64,000 nucleotides of DNA from an uncultured Pseudomonadota bacterium (GCA_937123825.1 CAKZKQ010000744.1:1-64000); one strand, 5' to 3'; positions 32,179 to 41,753 are shown, counted from the first letter of the stretch. The notes: generated by a model from the letters alone, not told the origin. A program made the numbers and translations.

Positions 32179-34758
32179 GTGACAGACAAAGACAAAGCCC
32201 AGCGACCACACCCTCACAAAGAGCCTGTTGTTGCGCCAGCGCCCAGCACCCAGGATGACGACAGCGCCCTGGACTGGCTCCTGTCCAACCCCTATACCCT
32301 TTCCGCCGCGCCCGGCCCGGTTCGAACGCCTGCGGCGCAGGAGGACGCGCTGACGATGGCCTCGACCCAGGCCCCGTCTCAAGGCCGCTACCGAGAGCTG
32401 GGGGTCCTGGGCGTGGGGGGCATGGGGGAGGTGCGCCGGGCGTGGGACGCGCTGCTGGAGCGCGAGGTGGCGATGAAGCTGATCCGTCCGCGCCCGGGCT
32501 TTGATGTGGAGGCGATGACGGAGCGCTTTCTGGTCGAGGCCCGCTTGATGGCCCGGCTTCAGCACCCTTCGGTGATCCCCACGTACGAGTTTGGCCGCCT
32601 GCGCGACGGGCGCTGGTTCTTCACCATGCCGGTCGTCCGCGGGCGCTCGCTGGCGCAGTGGATCGACGATCACCACATGGGCAGCGGCGACCTCACCTCA
32701 AGGCGCCTGCTGGAGTGGCTCAGGCAGATCGGACAAACGGTCGGCTATGCCCACCAACAAGGGGTCGTGCACCGGGACTTGAAGCCCTCCAACATCATGA
32801 TTGGGCACTTCGGCGAGGTCTTTGTGATGGACTGGGGCATCGGGAAGGTACTGGGGCAAGAGACAGCCCAGGAGGGCAACGACAGGCCCCCGGTGCCGCT
32901 GCAAACCCCGTCACACCCCAACCTGACTCTGCCGGGATCCGTCATGGGGACGCTGGCGTACATGCCCCCGGAGCAGGCCCGCGGACAGGAAGCAGGCCGC
33001 CAGGCCGATGTCTTCTCACTGGGCGCCATCCTCTACCACATGCTCAGCGGGGCGCCGCCCTTTGACGAACCACCCACGGCGTCGCTGCTCGAAGTCGTCC
33101 GCCGGGGCAAGATCGCCCCCCTGCCCGGCTCGGTCGCCGAACCGCTGCGCCAGATCTGCACGCGGGCGCTGGCGCCCGACCCACAGGACCGCTACGCCGA
33201 CGCCAACCAGATGGCCCAGGCGCTCGACGCCTACCTGACCGGCGCGCAGCTTCGCCAGGACGCCGCCCGACTGGTTCAAGAGGCCGAGGCCATCGGAGCG
33301 CGCCTGGCAGGCAACCAAAAAACACTGGACACCCTCACGGCGCAAAACACCGCCCTCGAAGCCAGCTTCCAACAAACGCCCCCCTCACAGACACAGCGCG
33401 CCACCCTGTGGCAAGCCCAGGATCGCGCCGAAGTTCTGGAGCGCAGCATCGATGAAGACGAGGTCGTGCTGGTCCACACCCTCCAACAAGCCCAAAACAC
33501 CGACCCCAACTGGACCAAGCCATCCTCGCTCCTGGCCGCCTTCTACCACCAACAACACCAACGCGCAGAAGCCCGCAACGATCGTGCCGCTGCTGCTCGC
33601 CTGGAAGCACAGCTGCGCCTCCACGACGACGGCACATTTGCCGCCTATCTCCAAGGCACCGGACACCTCCGCCTGGAAGTCAGCCCCGCCCAGGCGACCG
33701 TCAAAGTCGCCAAGCTGGTCCTGCACCAACGCCGCCTGGTCCCCCCGGTCCTCCAAGAACACACCGGCGGCTGGCTGGACCTCGAACTGCCCATCGGCCG
33801 CTACCTCCTGCTCATCCATCACAACGGCGTGGACATCCGCCACCCCTTTGTCATCAAACGCCAACGCACCACCTCACTCCAGCGCCCCGGCGCTCCAAAC
33901 CCCACCCCCGTCCACGTCCCATCCGCAGCGACGCTGGGCACCGACGAGATCTTTGTCGCCGCAGGCCCCGTGGCATACGGCGGAGACCCCGGGGCCGCCG
34001 ACAGCCAACCCGCCGGCAGCGCCTGGGTCGATGCCTTTGTCATCGACCGCTTCCATGTCACCAACGGCCGATACCTGGACTTCCTCAACACCCTCCACGC
34101 CCAGGGCGACACCCAGCAGGCCAAAGCCAGAGCCCCCCGCGAGATCGGCGCGCGCCCCGATGATCCCGGCGTCATGGTCTACGGCTTTGAGCCCCAACGG
34201 GGCTTCTTCTTGACCGTGGACTCCGCCGGAGACCTGTGGGACCCGGACTGGCCGGTGATCCTGATCTCACACGACGATGCCACCGCCTACGCCCGGTGGT
34301 ACGCCCAGCGCACCGGCCTACCCTGGCGCCTGCCCACAGAGCTTGAGTGGGAAAAAGCTTCCCGAGGCGTGGATCGGCGCATCCACCCATGGGGCGACTT
34401 CATGGACCTGTCGCTGACGTGCGTCCAAGGCACCTTTGATGAAGAGAAGGTGGTCAGTGTTCACGAGTTTGAACACGATGAAGGGGTCTACGGCGTGCGC
34501 GGACAAGGCGGCCTGGCGGCCGACTTCTGCCAGGACGCCGCCTGGAGGGGGCGACAGTGGGTCGATGCACAAGGCATCGCCCGCACCGACACCGGACATC
34601 TCGAAGGGATCAAGCACCGCGTGGTCAAAGGCGGCGCCTGGTTTGGCGACGTCAAACGCTGCCGCTCGGCCAACTACGTCTGGCACCCACACTACCTGCC
34701 AGCGCTGACGGTCAGCTTTCGATTGGCGCGCTCAGTGACAGTGACGCAGGACACCTGA
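32179..34758 (+). CDS. Ser/Thr protein kinase fused to C-terminal FGE-like domain
   Basis: About 859 residues. The N-terminal 70 residues are low-complexity. Residues about 75-370 are a Hanks kinase: GVLGVGGMGEVRRAWD, catalytic Lys in VAMKLI, HRD in GVVHRDLKPSNIM near residue 197, DWG instead of DFG in VFVMDWGIGK, and MPPEQARGQE. A helical linker (370-580) has Gln/Ala-rich coiled-coil character. Residues about 590-859 are an FGE-like domain (DEIFVAAGPVAYGGD, FHVTNGRYLDFLN, WRLPTELEWEKASRG, KGGAWFGD). It lacks the FGE Cys pair, so it is probably a ligand- or protein-binding module. Start uncertain: GTG 32179 given; TTG 32131 and ATG 32356 (AGGAGG upstream) are alternatives. Confidence 0.85.
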   Translation: MTDKDKAQRPHPHKEPVVAPAPSTQDDDSALDWLLSNPYTLSAAPGPVRTPAAQEDALTMASTQAPSQGRYRELGVLGVGGMGEVRRAWDALLEREVAMKLIRPRPGFDVEAMTERFLVEARLMARLQHPSVIPTYEFGRLRDGRWFFTMPVVRGRSLAQWIDDHHMGSGDLTSRRLLEWLRQIGQTVGYAHQQGVVHRDLKPSNIMIGHFGEVFVMDWGIGKVLGQETAQEGNDRPPVPLQTPSHPNLTLPGSVMGTLAYMPPEQARGQEAGRQADVFSLGAILYHMLSGAPPFDEPPTASLLEVVRRGKIAPLPGSVAEPLRQICTRALAPDPQDRYADANQMAQALDAYLTGAQLRQDAARLVQEAEAIGARLAGNQKTLDTLTAQNTALEASFQQTPPSQTQRATLWQAQDRAEVLERSIDEDEVVLVHTLQQAQNTDPNWTKPSSLLAAFYHQQHQRAEARNDRAAAARLEAQLRLHDDGTFAAYLQGTGHLRLEVSPAQATVKVAKLVLHQRRLVPPVLQEHTGGWLDLELPIGRYLLLIHHNGVDIRHPFVIKRQRTTSLQRPGAPNPTPVHVPSAATLGTDEIFVAAGPVAYGGDPGAADSQPAGSAWVDAFVIDRFHVTNGRYLDFLNTLHAQGDTQQAKARAPREIGARPDDPGVMVYGFEPQRGFFLTVDSAGDLWDPDWPVILISHDDATAYARWYAQRTGLPWRLPTELEWEKASRGVDRRIHPWGDFMDLSLTCVQGTFDEEKVVSVHEFEHDEGVYGVRGQGGLAADFCQDAAWRGRQWVDAQGIARTDTGHLEGIKHRVVKGGAWFGDVKRCRSANYVWHPHYLPALTVSFRLARSVTVTQDT

Positions 34759-34808
34759 CCAGGTGTGGTGTCAGGCAACGCGGCACGAATGGCCGCTGCG
34801 CACCACCA

Positions 34809-36434
34809 TCAGGGCACCTCAAGCTCGCCGCACTGGGCCAACTCATCGCTGAAGTTGGCCTCGATGGCGCGTCCCATCTCACGGCCAAGCTCAAAGAAGA
34901 TGCCCGGACCGATCAACCCAATGAGTTGCTCGGGGGTGATGCTGTTGCAGATGAAGGCGTCTTGGGGCGTGACACCCTCAATGGTGATGTCGTTGGCGGT
35001 GATCCCGACCTGGACATTTTCTGGGGGCACGTCGATGGTGATCTGACCGTTCTGGCGGATGATGTTGGCCACAGCCTGACTCTCCACAAACTCTGGAGGA
35101 TCAAAGCGCACGATGCACATCGCGTTGCCAAAGTTGACCCTGGCATCAAAGAAATCATCCTCGGGGGTCAAGCCCGTGGTCCGCGCCCGCAAGTCGATCT
35201 GATCCTCGCGCACATCCAAAACCGCCACGTCCACCAACTGGTAGCTGGTCTCGCAGCCGGTCTGGTTGGTGCTGGAGCAGGTGCGCTGGTCGCAGAGCGT
35301 CACCAGATCCAGGACCGCGGGCCCAAAACAGGAGAAAATGTCCTCGGCGGGCGCATTGTAGACCACGCCAGGGGCGCAGCGCTCCACGACGTTGACCACG
35401 GGGCTGCTGCCGGGCTGCCCTTCATCGGCGCCGTCGGTGGGCGTGCCCACGCATTGCCAGGATTGGTCGGCCTGGGTCTGGCCGCCGGGCAGCTGCGGGC
35501 CAGTGAATTCGGTCGGCTCTCCGTCGAGCAACCAGGCAAAGGCCACCGAGACCTCGTCGCCGTCCGGATCCACCGACGGCGCCTCGACCAGACAGTTGAG
35601 GGGCTGGCCCGGAGCAGGATCGGGCGGATCAATGACCAGCGTCGGGGCCGACGGCGGGGAGTTGTCGCGGAACGTGGCCTCGGTGCCGTCCTCGCAGGAG
35701 ATGGTGATGGTCCCACCAGGGTTGTCCGTCACCGTGCAACCGGTGCCGTCTTCCCCGTTTTCCCCGTCCACACCGTCGCTGATGACCACCTCGGTGCCGT
35801 CCTCGCAGGAGAGCGTAAAGGTCCCGTCCTCGTTGTCGGCCACCGTGCAGTTGTTGCCGTCCTGACCATCCTCACCATCTTCGCCGTCCACACCGTCGCT
35901 GATGACCACCTCGGTGCCGTCGTCGCAAGAGAGCGTGAAAGTCCCATCGAGGTTGTCCAACACCGAGCAACGGGTGCCATCCTGGCCGTCCTGGCCATCC
36001 TCGCCGTCCACACCGTCCTGGCCGTCCTCACCATCCCGAACCACGACCTCAGTGCCGTCTTCACAGGAGATGGTGATCGAACCGTCGCCGTTGTCGGTCG
36101 CTGTGCAACTGGTGCCGTCCTCACCGTTGGTGCCGTCGGTGCCGTCGGTAATGACCACCGGCTCAGACCCAGGGCAGGTGATGGTCGTCGTGCCCGCGTC
36201 GTTGTCTCGCTCTATGGCGCACGTCTGGCCGTCTTCACCGTTTTGGCCATCCTCACCGTCGGTGATGACCACCGGCGCGGCGCCAGGGCAGTTGATGGTC
36301 GTGCGGCCAGCGTCCTCGTTGCGCTCCACGGAACAAGGCACAGCATCCAGGCCATCTTCGCCCGAACACCCCGACATCGCGCCCACGCCCAAACCAATGC
36401 ACAGGCACGCCAGAAACACAGTGCGGTCTTGCAC
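34809..36434 (-). CDS. Collagen-like repeat lipoprotein
   Basis: About 541 residues from a GTG with GGAGG 6-7 bp upstream. A lipoprotein signal with lipobox MSGC is followed by six tandem units (residues about 33-255) of roughly 37 residues: a Cys-x-V-x-D-N-x-D-G-T-x-T-x-S-C strand pair, EDGTEVVxxDG, then collagen-like Gly-x-x triplets such as DGEDGQDGVDGEDGQDG. The remainder, residues 260-541, has paired Cys and an Ig/PKD-like segment (PPSAPTLVIDPPDPAPG) and no named domain. The repeats suggest an extended surface stalk with local disulfides. It is convergent with the kinase-FGE gene. Confidence 0.8.
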   Translation of the reverse strand: MQDRTVFLACLCIGLGVGAMSGCSGEDGLDAVPCSVERNEDAGRTTINCPGAAPVVITDGEDGQNGEDGQTCAIERDNDAGTTTITCPGSEPVVITDGTDGTNGEDGTSCTATDNGDGSITISCEDGTEVVVRDGEDGQDGVDGEDGQDGQDGTRCSVLDNLDGTFTLSCDDGTEVVISDGVDGEDGEDGQDGNNCTVADNEDGTFTLSCEDGTEVVISDGVDGENGEDGTGCTVTDNPGGTITISCEDGTEATFRDNSPPSAPTLVIDPPDPAPGQPLNCLVEAPSVDPDGDEVSVAFAWLLDGEPTEFTGPQLPGGQTQADQSWQCVGTPTDGADEGQPGSSPVVNVVERCAPGVVYNAPAEDIFSCFGPAVLDLVTLCDQRTCSSTNQTGCETSYQLVDVAVLDVREDQIDLRARTTGLTPEDDFFDARVNFGNAMCIVRFDPPEFVESQAVANIIRQNGQITIDVPPENVQVGITANDITIEGVTPQDAFICNSITPEQLIGLIGPGIFFELGREMGRAIEANFSDELAQCGELEVP

Positions 36435-36775
36435 AACTATCCTCCAAAACGTCTCCAGGCCGCGTACTCCATTGCACCCGACCGGGAATGTTTACATTCG
36501 TATCGCCAACTGTGAGATTAGAGCCCAAAGCACACAATTACAACAGACATCAACACACAAAGGGAGGCACCAAAACACCTTTGGCGCCTTCGCAGACAGG
36601 TATCAGAACCCCAAACAGGCCCCAACACGCGGTCTGCCCTGCGCCGGCCAGGCCGGTGCAGGCAAGGGGACGTTCTGCTGCGTTGTGTGCCCTGGGCAAA
36701 CGCCGCCGAAGCAAACCCCATCATCACCAGCCCAAAACCACCCAGACCCACAGCGCAGCAAGGTCTGCTGCGCTG
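36435..36775. other. Intergenic region with a possible gene remnant
   Basis: About 340 bp between the collagen-like lipoprotein and the end of the LRR operon. A minus-strand frame (36518-36751, GTG) begins with a signal-peptide-like run, GFGLVMMGFASAAFAQ, and then loses protein-like character, as if a secreted-protein gene had been truncated or frame-shifted. The evidence is weak. No repeats or RNA genes are seen. Confidence 0.35.
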
Positions 36776-38512
36776 CTACCACTCCAGCGAGACCTGCGCA
36801 GCGGACTCAAGCCAGCGACACTCGGCCACCAACTCCGCCACAAAGTCGCCGTCATCCTCGTCCAACCCGTGCAAACCCAGACGCAACTCGGTCAACTGAG
36901 CCAAAACCGGCCACTCCAAGAAGACGTCCAGCGCCTCCAAGTCCGCAAAAGCACACGACAAGACCCTCAGCGCGCCCATTTCGGCCACCTTCATAAGGGT
37001 CTGGACGTCTTGCACCTCCAAGACGACCTCGTCCAACGCCAACCGGCGCAAACGCGGCCAGGGGCGCTGAAGCATGGCCTTCAACCACTGCTGCGCGCTC
37101 GCCCCTGGTCCAGCGCACCGCAGCACCCGCACACTCGATGAGAGCGCCGCCAGCGCCCGACCCCACGCCAGCTCGCCCCAACTGGCGCCGTGCACCAACT
37201 CGACCTCCTGGACCCTGGCCGACCGGGCCCAGCCCTCAAAGTCCGCCGTGCCTTGCGGCGCCATGGTGTGGTTGACGGCGCTCAACACGCGCAGCGAAGG
37301 CAGCGCGCCCTCGTAAAAGAAGTGCTCGACCGGAGTGACCCCAAATGAAGCAAAGGAGACATCCAGGGCAATCAGCGCGGGGAAGCTCAGCGGACCCGAA
37401 GCAGCGGCACCGCTCAGCGCACAGGTGCTGGCGTCCAACCACTGCAGCCCAGGCGCCAAACCCTGACCCAACGCTGTCCACCCCACCCCGGTCAGATCGC
37501 TGCCTGCCAAATCCAAACGCCTCAGCGAAGGCAACGCCGCAGCCTGACTCAACCACCCGTCCACACCACGTGCGCCTTCGGCCCACAGCCGCTCCAAAAC
37601 CGGCTCGCCCTGCGCCAAAAGCAACGCCCCCAGCGCCTCGGGTGCCCAATCGCCTGCATCAACGCAGATCCCTTGGAGCCGTTCTGGCGCAGCGGCAAGC
37701 GCGCGCACATCCTCAGCGCTAAAGCCCAGACCGGCCACGCCAAGCCATGACCAGCCCTGGGGCCTGGAAAGGTGCTCGATGGCCTGGGCGGCGCCCACAC
37801 CGGTGTGTCCCAGGTCAATCCCAAAGGCGCCCTGAGAGCGCTGCGCGATCCATTCCAGGCGCGGTCCATCCAGACGACAACGGGCAAAGCTGTAACAATG
37901 AGCGCTGGGGAGGTGCTCAAGGAAGGCATCGAGCGTGTCCAGGTCGGTGCATTCGAGCCACGCCAGACGCTCCAGCGTCAGAGGCAAGGCGGCCTGCAAC
38001 GCGCGGGTCCACGACAGACTCCAGCGGCCCCCGCGCACCTGCAAGTCTTCAAGCGCCCCAAGCTGGGTGCCTGACGGGAGCGCGCAGCTTCCCTCCAATT
38101 CACACCGCTCCAGACACAGACCACGCACCGTCTCCATCCAGTCGGCCAGCAACATGGTCTCCAACACCGCTGGAGGCACACACCACAGGGTCCACCACGC
38201 GGGACAATGCTGCCCTTCGAGCGCCAACGTTCCGCTGGACCAGTCCACGCGCCGCAACTCGACATGCACCACCTCAGGGTGCGCGCTCAGCCACGCCGAC
38301 ACGTCGTCCAAACTCGCCGTGGGGTCATCGACCCGCAACCCCACCGGCGCTCCATCGCCGCTCAAAGGCCAGGAAGACCTCTCTTCCCACTCCAACGGAC
38401 AGCCCAGCGGTTGTTGAAAATTGTCCCAAAGCCCCAAAAACACGCTTTTCCGCTCCACCGCAGCGCCGTGCCCTTTCTCATGCACAGCAAAGTCCCCACA
38501 GTTCGGGGGCAT
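36776..38512 (-). CDS. Leucine-rich-repeat-like protein, operon gene 6
   Basis: About 578 residues starting at an ATG that shares one base with the upstream stop (TAATG), implying coupling; a longer start at 38545 would overlap by 34 bp. No signal peptide. Irregular LRR-like strands recur through residues 90-560 (LCLERCELEGSC, LERLAWLECTDLDTL, LRRLDLAGSDLTGVG, PALIALDVSFASFG, LRRLALDEVVLEVQDV, LTELRLGLHGL), spaced 25-30 residues apart. It resembles the neighbouring genes in style. A protein-binding role is likely; immunity is a hypothesis from position downstream of a giant toxin. Confidence 0.72.
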   Translation of the reverse strand: MPPNCGDFAVHEKGHGAAVERKSVFLGLWDNFQQPLGCPLEWEERSSWPLSGDGAPVGLRVDDPTASLDDVSAWLSAHPEVVHVELRRVDWSSGTLALEGQHCPAWWTLWCVPPAVLETMLLADWMETVRGLCLERCELEGSCALPSGTQLGALEDLQVRGGRWSLSWTRALQAALPLTLERLAWLECTDLDTLDAFLEHLPSAHCYSFARCRLDGPRLEWIAQRSQGAFGIDLGHTGVGAAQAIEHLSRPQGWSWLGVAGLGFSAEDVRALAAAPERLQGICVDAGDWAPEALGALLLAQGEPVLERLWAEGARGVDGWLSQAAALPSLRRLDLAGSDLTGVGWTALGQGLAPGLQWLDASTCALSGAAASGPLSFPALIALDVSFASFGVTPVEHFFYEGALPSLRVLSAVNHTMAPQGTADFEGWARSARVQEVELVHGASWGELAWGRALAALSSSVRVLRCAGPGASAQQWLKAMLQRPWPRLRRLALDEVVLEVQDVQTLMKVAEMGALRVLSCAFADLEALDVFLEWPVLAQLTELRLGLHGLDEDDGDFVAELVAECRWLESAAQVSLEW

Positions 38513-40323
38513 TACACGGTGGAATGTACCATGAGGTGCGGCCATCTGGCAGCGCGCAGGGTGTCTTGGAGCTGTGGTCTCCAGAGATCGGCGCTGACGT
38601 CCAGCGTCTGCAGATCGGGTCCGACTTCGGCTTGGATAAAGTCCCAGAGCCCTGTGTCAAAAGGGATGGGTCCAAAGCACAGGTGTTGGAGTTTGGGGGT
38701 ATGGCGAGCTTGGATAAGGCGCTTGAAGGACTCCAGGGCAACGGGCGTCTGGCCGAGCCTCAGCGTCTTGAGGTTGGGGAAAGGCCCCTGGGTCAGCGCT
38801 GCCCCGAGGGTCTGCGCCAACGCTTCGACCTCGTGGTCAAAGAGGGAGTCGGTTTCGACCATCTCAATGGTGAGCGTTTGGAGGTGAGGGGCAAGCATGG
38901 GGAGATGGGCCTGGAGGGCCTGGGGATGCCAGTTTTGGGCGGCGTAGAGCGTGAGGGACTTCAGGTGGGGGCAAGCGGCCAGAAAGCCTTCAAAGTCCCC
39001 GTCTTCGAGGTCGACCCAGTGCAGTTCGAGGTGTTCCAACGCCAGCGGCTCGGCCTGGGCGGCGACCTCAAAGGGGCCTTTGGCGTGGATGTGGAGGTGG
39101 CGCAGTGACGTTGAAAAGGGCAGGCCCGCGGGGTTTTCGATGAAGGCATTCCCGGACTCCATGCTGAAGTGCTCCAAAACGGGCGCGCCGTCGCCGTAGA
39201 GCATGGTTTGGCACAGAGTGTCGTCCACCTCCCAACCCAGGCCCCATTCGACGCGTTGGAGGGACGGCAGATGCGTCCGTTGCTCCAGCGATTGCCACTG
39301 TCCTTTGGTGCCAAAGTGCGATGGATGAGGGCCGCCCAGATGGATTTCTTTAAGCGGGCAGGCCGGTGAGCGGGTCAGGCGGCTTAAAAAGGGGCCTTCG
39401 TGGGGTCCTGCGGCAAGCGCCAGCCGCTCCAAACGGCATTCCGAAGCATCGAGGGCCTCAAAGAAGGCTTGGGGCAAGTGTGCGCGACGGCCGTCGAAGG
39501 CGTTGAGGCTCTGGGGGAACCGAAGGCCCTGGCCGTCGCGCAGCGCGGAGCGGTTCAGGCTCAAAAAGCGCAGTTGGGGTGGAAGGGCGTCGGTCAGGGC
39601 GTCGAGTTCCATGTTCTCCAGCGCCAGACTCTGGAGGTTCTGCCACTGGAACGGGTCCATCCAGCGGCCATCGCGCAGGCCAGACACACAATGGAGGGCC
39701 AAGCCTTCCAAGACGGGCAGGCTTTGGGTCAGGAGCGACGCCAGGGTCTGTGGGTCGCAAGAGATCGCGGCCAGCGCCAGCGACCGCCACGGCCTGCTGG
39801 CGACAATGGCCCCCAGGCCTGCATTGACATCGGCGGTGAACCCGCTGGTTTTGAGGACAAGGCGAGATGCGTTTGGGGCGAGCTTGAGGGCGGTGGTGGA
39901 GACAGCTTCGGGGCAGCCTATAAGTTCCAGGGAACGGAGGTCTTCCAGGGGTTGAAGGTGTTTCGGAAGTGAGGGGTTCCGCTCCAAGCGCAGCGATTTG
40001 AGCCTGGGCAACGCCCCAAAGACCTCTTCGAGGCCCTTGGGGCTGGCAGCGGGCGTCAACTCCAGGCGTTTAATCGACGCGAGGTGGCCGTCACTGGCAA
40101 GTTTTAGGAGGTTTGGGATGGTTGTCAGCGATCCGTCGATGCGCAGCGCGCGGACGCTGGACCAGTCAGGGGGCTGGCGGCCAGACAAAAGGGCGGCCAG
40201 TTGCGCGGGCTGGGCCTGCAACAAACTCCTCCCTTCAAATCGGCGGGTATAATCAGACAGCCAAAGCATCATGGGAGCGAGGGCTCTAAAGGCGTTGAAC
40301 ATTGGCGCCGAGTGCTGGCGCAT
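38512..40323 (-). CDS. Leucine-rich-repeat-like protein, operon gene 5
   Basis: About 603 residues with no signal peptide. LRR-like strands are spread through the chain (IKRLELTPAASPKGLEE, LKSLRLERNPSLP, LRSLELIGCPEAV, LQSLALENMELDALTD, LRFLSLNRSALRDG, LEHLELHWVDLEDGD, LKTLRLGQTPV). The ATG at 40323 lies inside the end of the upstream gene (38-bp overlap); ATGs at 40302 and 40272/40269 are alternatives. Its stop overlaps the next ATG as TAATG. Possible immunity or decoy protein; not identifiable by motif. Confidence 0.72.
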   Translation of the reverse strand: MRQHSAPMFNAFRALAPMMLWLSDYTRRFEGRSLLQAQPAQLAALLSGRQPPDWSSVRALRIDGSLTTIPNLLKLASDGHLASIKRLELTPAASPKGLEEVFGALPRLKSLRLERNPSLPKHLQPLEDLRSLELIGCPEAVSTTALKLAPNASRLVLKTSGFTADVNAGLGAIVASRPWRSLALAAISCDPQTLASLLTQSLPVLEGLALHCVSGLRDGRWMDPFQWQNLQSLALENMELDALTDALPPQLRFLSLNRSALRDGQGLRFPQSLNAFDGRRAHLPQAFFEALDASECRLERLALAAGPHEGPFLSRLTRSPACPLKEIHLGGPHPSHFGTKGQWQSLEQRTHLPSLQRVEWGLGWEVDDTLCQTMLYGDGAPVLEHFSMESGNAFIENPAGLPFSTSLRHLHIHAKGPFEVAAQAEPLALEHLELHWVDLEDGDFEGFLAACPHLKSLTLYAAQNWHPQALQAHLPMLAPHLQTLTIEMVETDSLFDHEVEALAQTLGAALTQGPFPNLKTLRLGQTPVALESFKRLIQARHTPKLQHLCFGPIPFDTGLWDFIQAEVGPDLQTLDVSADLWRPQLQDTLRAARWPHLMVHSTV

Positions 40324-41056
40324 AAAAGTTCCAGGCCTGCTCTTCGGCGTTGAATTGGGCGTCTAGAAGATAACCGGTCGCCCACAAACGCAACCACGGC
40401 TCAAATGGGTTTGGCAAGTCGCCAAAAGCCATCCCCACAGTCTCTGAAGGTGCCCAAAACCTCCCAGAGACCTCCCATTCCAGTTCGGACGCCCTTTGCC
40501 ACCCCAGACCACACACCACGGCCTCTCTGACAAAGGCAGGCCAGGAACGGGCTCCTTCAGGCACGAGCCCCTCCACATCCTCACCGTTGTCCTCAAAAGC
40601 CCCCTCCAGGCAGTACACGGCACACATCTGGGCCGCTCCTTGGGTCAGTGAGCGCGGGCGAAGGCCGTTGATGCTCCACCAGTGGATTGGCCGCGCTGAG
40701 GGCTCGGCCCCCCAGGGGACCAACCGCTCTTGCACCTGGATGGCCAGACGCTCGGCGACCAAAAGCCCGGAGGGATCGGCGGCAAAAGTCAGCACAGCAT
40801 CCATCGATGGGGGTTGAGGCTCGGGTTCAACCCCATCCCGTGCGGATCCTGGGCGACGGCGTCTGGTGTCCAAAGTGCCAAAGAGGCGTTGAGGCGAGGG
40901 CTGGAAGTCCTGGGGCAGGAGCCCGGCCTTGAGGAGCGTCTCCCATGCCAATGGACCGTGGTGGATGCCGCTGAGGGCCTCGGTCAGTTTGGCGTTTGGG
41001 TGGCGCGTTGGGGCAAGAAGCCGGTGCTCAAGGGCAGCAATGAGTTCGTCCATCAT
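40286..41056 (-). CDS. Protein of unknown function, operon gene 4
   Basis: About 256 residues, cytoplasmic by appearance, rich in Trp and Pro. Recognisable features are limited: MMDELIAALEHRLLAP opening, a WWSINGLRPRSL segment, and an acidic patch EDNGEDVEGLVPEG. It begins 30 bp after the gene upstream with AAAGAG directly before ATGATG (the second ATG may be used), and its end overlaps the next gene. I do not recognise the family. Position suggests membership in the toxin-linked operon. Confidence 0.65.
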   Translation of the reverse strand: MMDELIAALEHRLLAPTRHPNAKLTEALSGIHHGPLAWETLLKAGLLPQDFQPSPQRLFGTLDTRRRRPGSARDGVEPEPQPPSMDAVLTFAADPSGLLVAERLAIQVQERLVPWGAEPSARPIHWWSINGLRPRSLTQGAAQMCAVYCLEGAFEDNGEDVEGLVPEGARSWPAFVREAVVCGLGWQRASELEWEVSGRFWAPSETVGMAFGDLPNPFEPWLRLWATGYLLDAQFNAEEQAWNFYAPALGANVQRL

Positions 41057-41086
41057 CTCTTTGGCGATGTGCAGGGCGTGGTGGAT

Positions 41087-41731
41087 TCAGCGCAAGAGGC
41101 GCTGGCCAGAGTCGTCGTCTGCAAACCACAGCAGAAAGTGATCGGAAATGTCCACGGGCTGGGGCTCGTCGCCGTTTGTGGGCCCAACACCCTCAAACCA
41201 GGTCACAGACCCATCATCATGTTGGCCGCTGCGAAGGGAGAGGCGAAAACCAAAGCCTTGTCCAGACCAACCGCCGCTGCCTGGCTGCCAGGCCACACCC
41301 AGCAAGCGACCGAGCGTTTGCCTGAGGTCATCGTCATTGGCCACGGCGGACACAAGCGGGACTTTGAATGAGCACTGGATGTTTGGGTTGGAGGAGGCGT
41401 CGGAGGTTTTCCATGGAAAGGGGCTTTGCTGGGCAAACCAACGCAAAAAATGGCCGGTGAAGTCAAAGGGATCCACGTCGTCCATGGCCGCCAGGTGAAG
41501 GGGGGTATCAGCGCGCATCACAAAAGCGCGCCCGGCGTCCTTGATTGCGTAGTGGCGAAACCACAGTTCAAACCCAAAGGACTGCCCCACAAAGAGCGCC
41601 ATCCCGTTGTCATCGTCTGCGCGCAGCGGGGTCCCGAACAAACCTTCCAAGTGCTGATGGACCGCGTCCACCTCTTGTGTGGTGTTGAACGACAAACCCG
41701 CCGACAGCCACAATCCGCAACGCTGCGTCAT
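41087..41731 (-). CDS. Protein of unknown function with internal duplication, operon gene 3
   Basis: About 214 residues. Two segments look alike: DPFDFTGHFLRWFAQQ near residue 90 and QPVDISDHFLLWFADD near 190, each preceded by a stretch containing a GFGF/SFGFELWFRHY-type aromatic strand, suggesting two copies of a roughly 95-residue module. There is no signal peptide. GAGGGG lies just before the ATG, and the gene starts 22 bp after the LRR gene upstream. The family is unrecognised. Confidence 0.68.
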   Translation of the reverse strand: MTQRCGLWLSAGLSFNTTQEVDAVHQHLEGLFGTPLRADDDNGMALFVGQSFGFELWFRHYAIKDAGRAFVMRADTPLHLAAMDDVDPFDFTGHFLRWFAQQSPFPWKTSDASSNPNIQCSFKVPLVSAVANDDDLRQTLGRLLGVAWQPGSGGWSGQGFGFRLSLRSGQHDDGSVTWFEGVGPTNGDEPQPVDISDHFLLWFADDDSGQRLLR

Positions 41732-41753
41732 AACCCCTCAGGATTGGCAAACC

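Noticed and set aside
34751..34766. Short palindrome ACACCT-GACC-AGGTGT at the end of the kinase-FGE gene as a terminator
   Set aside because: Only a 6-bp stem overlapping the stop codon and no U-run on either strand; too weak to call.
34557..36515. Long plus-strand open frame of about 650 codons opposite the collagen-like lipoprotein
   Set aside because: It is antisense to a gene with clear signal peptide, lipobox, ribosome site and repeats. The opposite frame stays open only because the repeat codons lack stops on that strand; its protein has no recognisable features.
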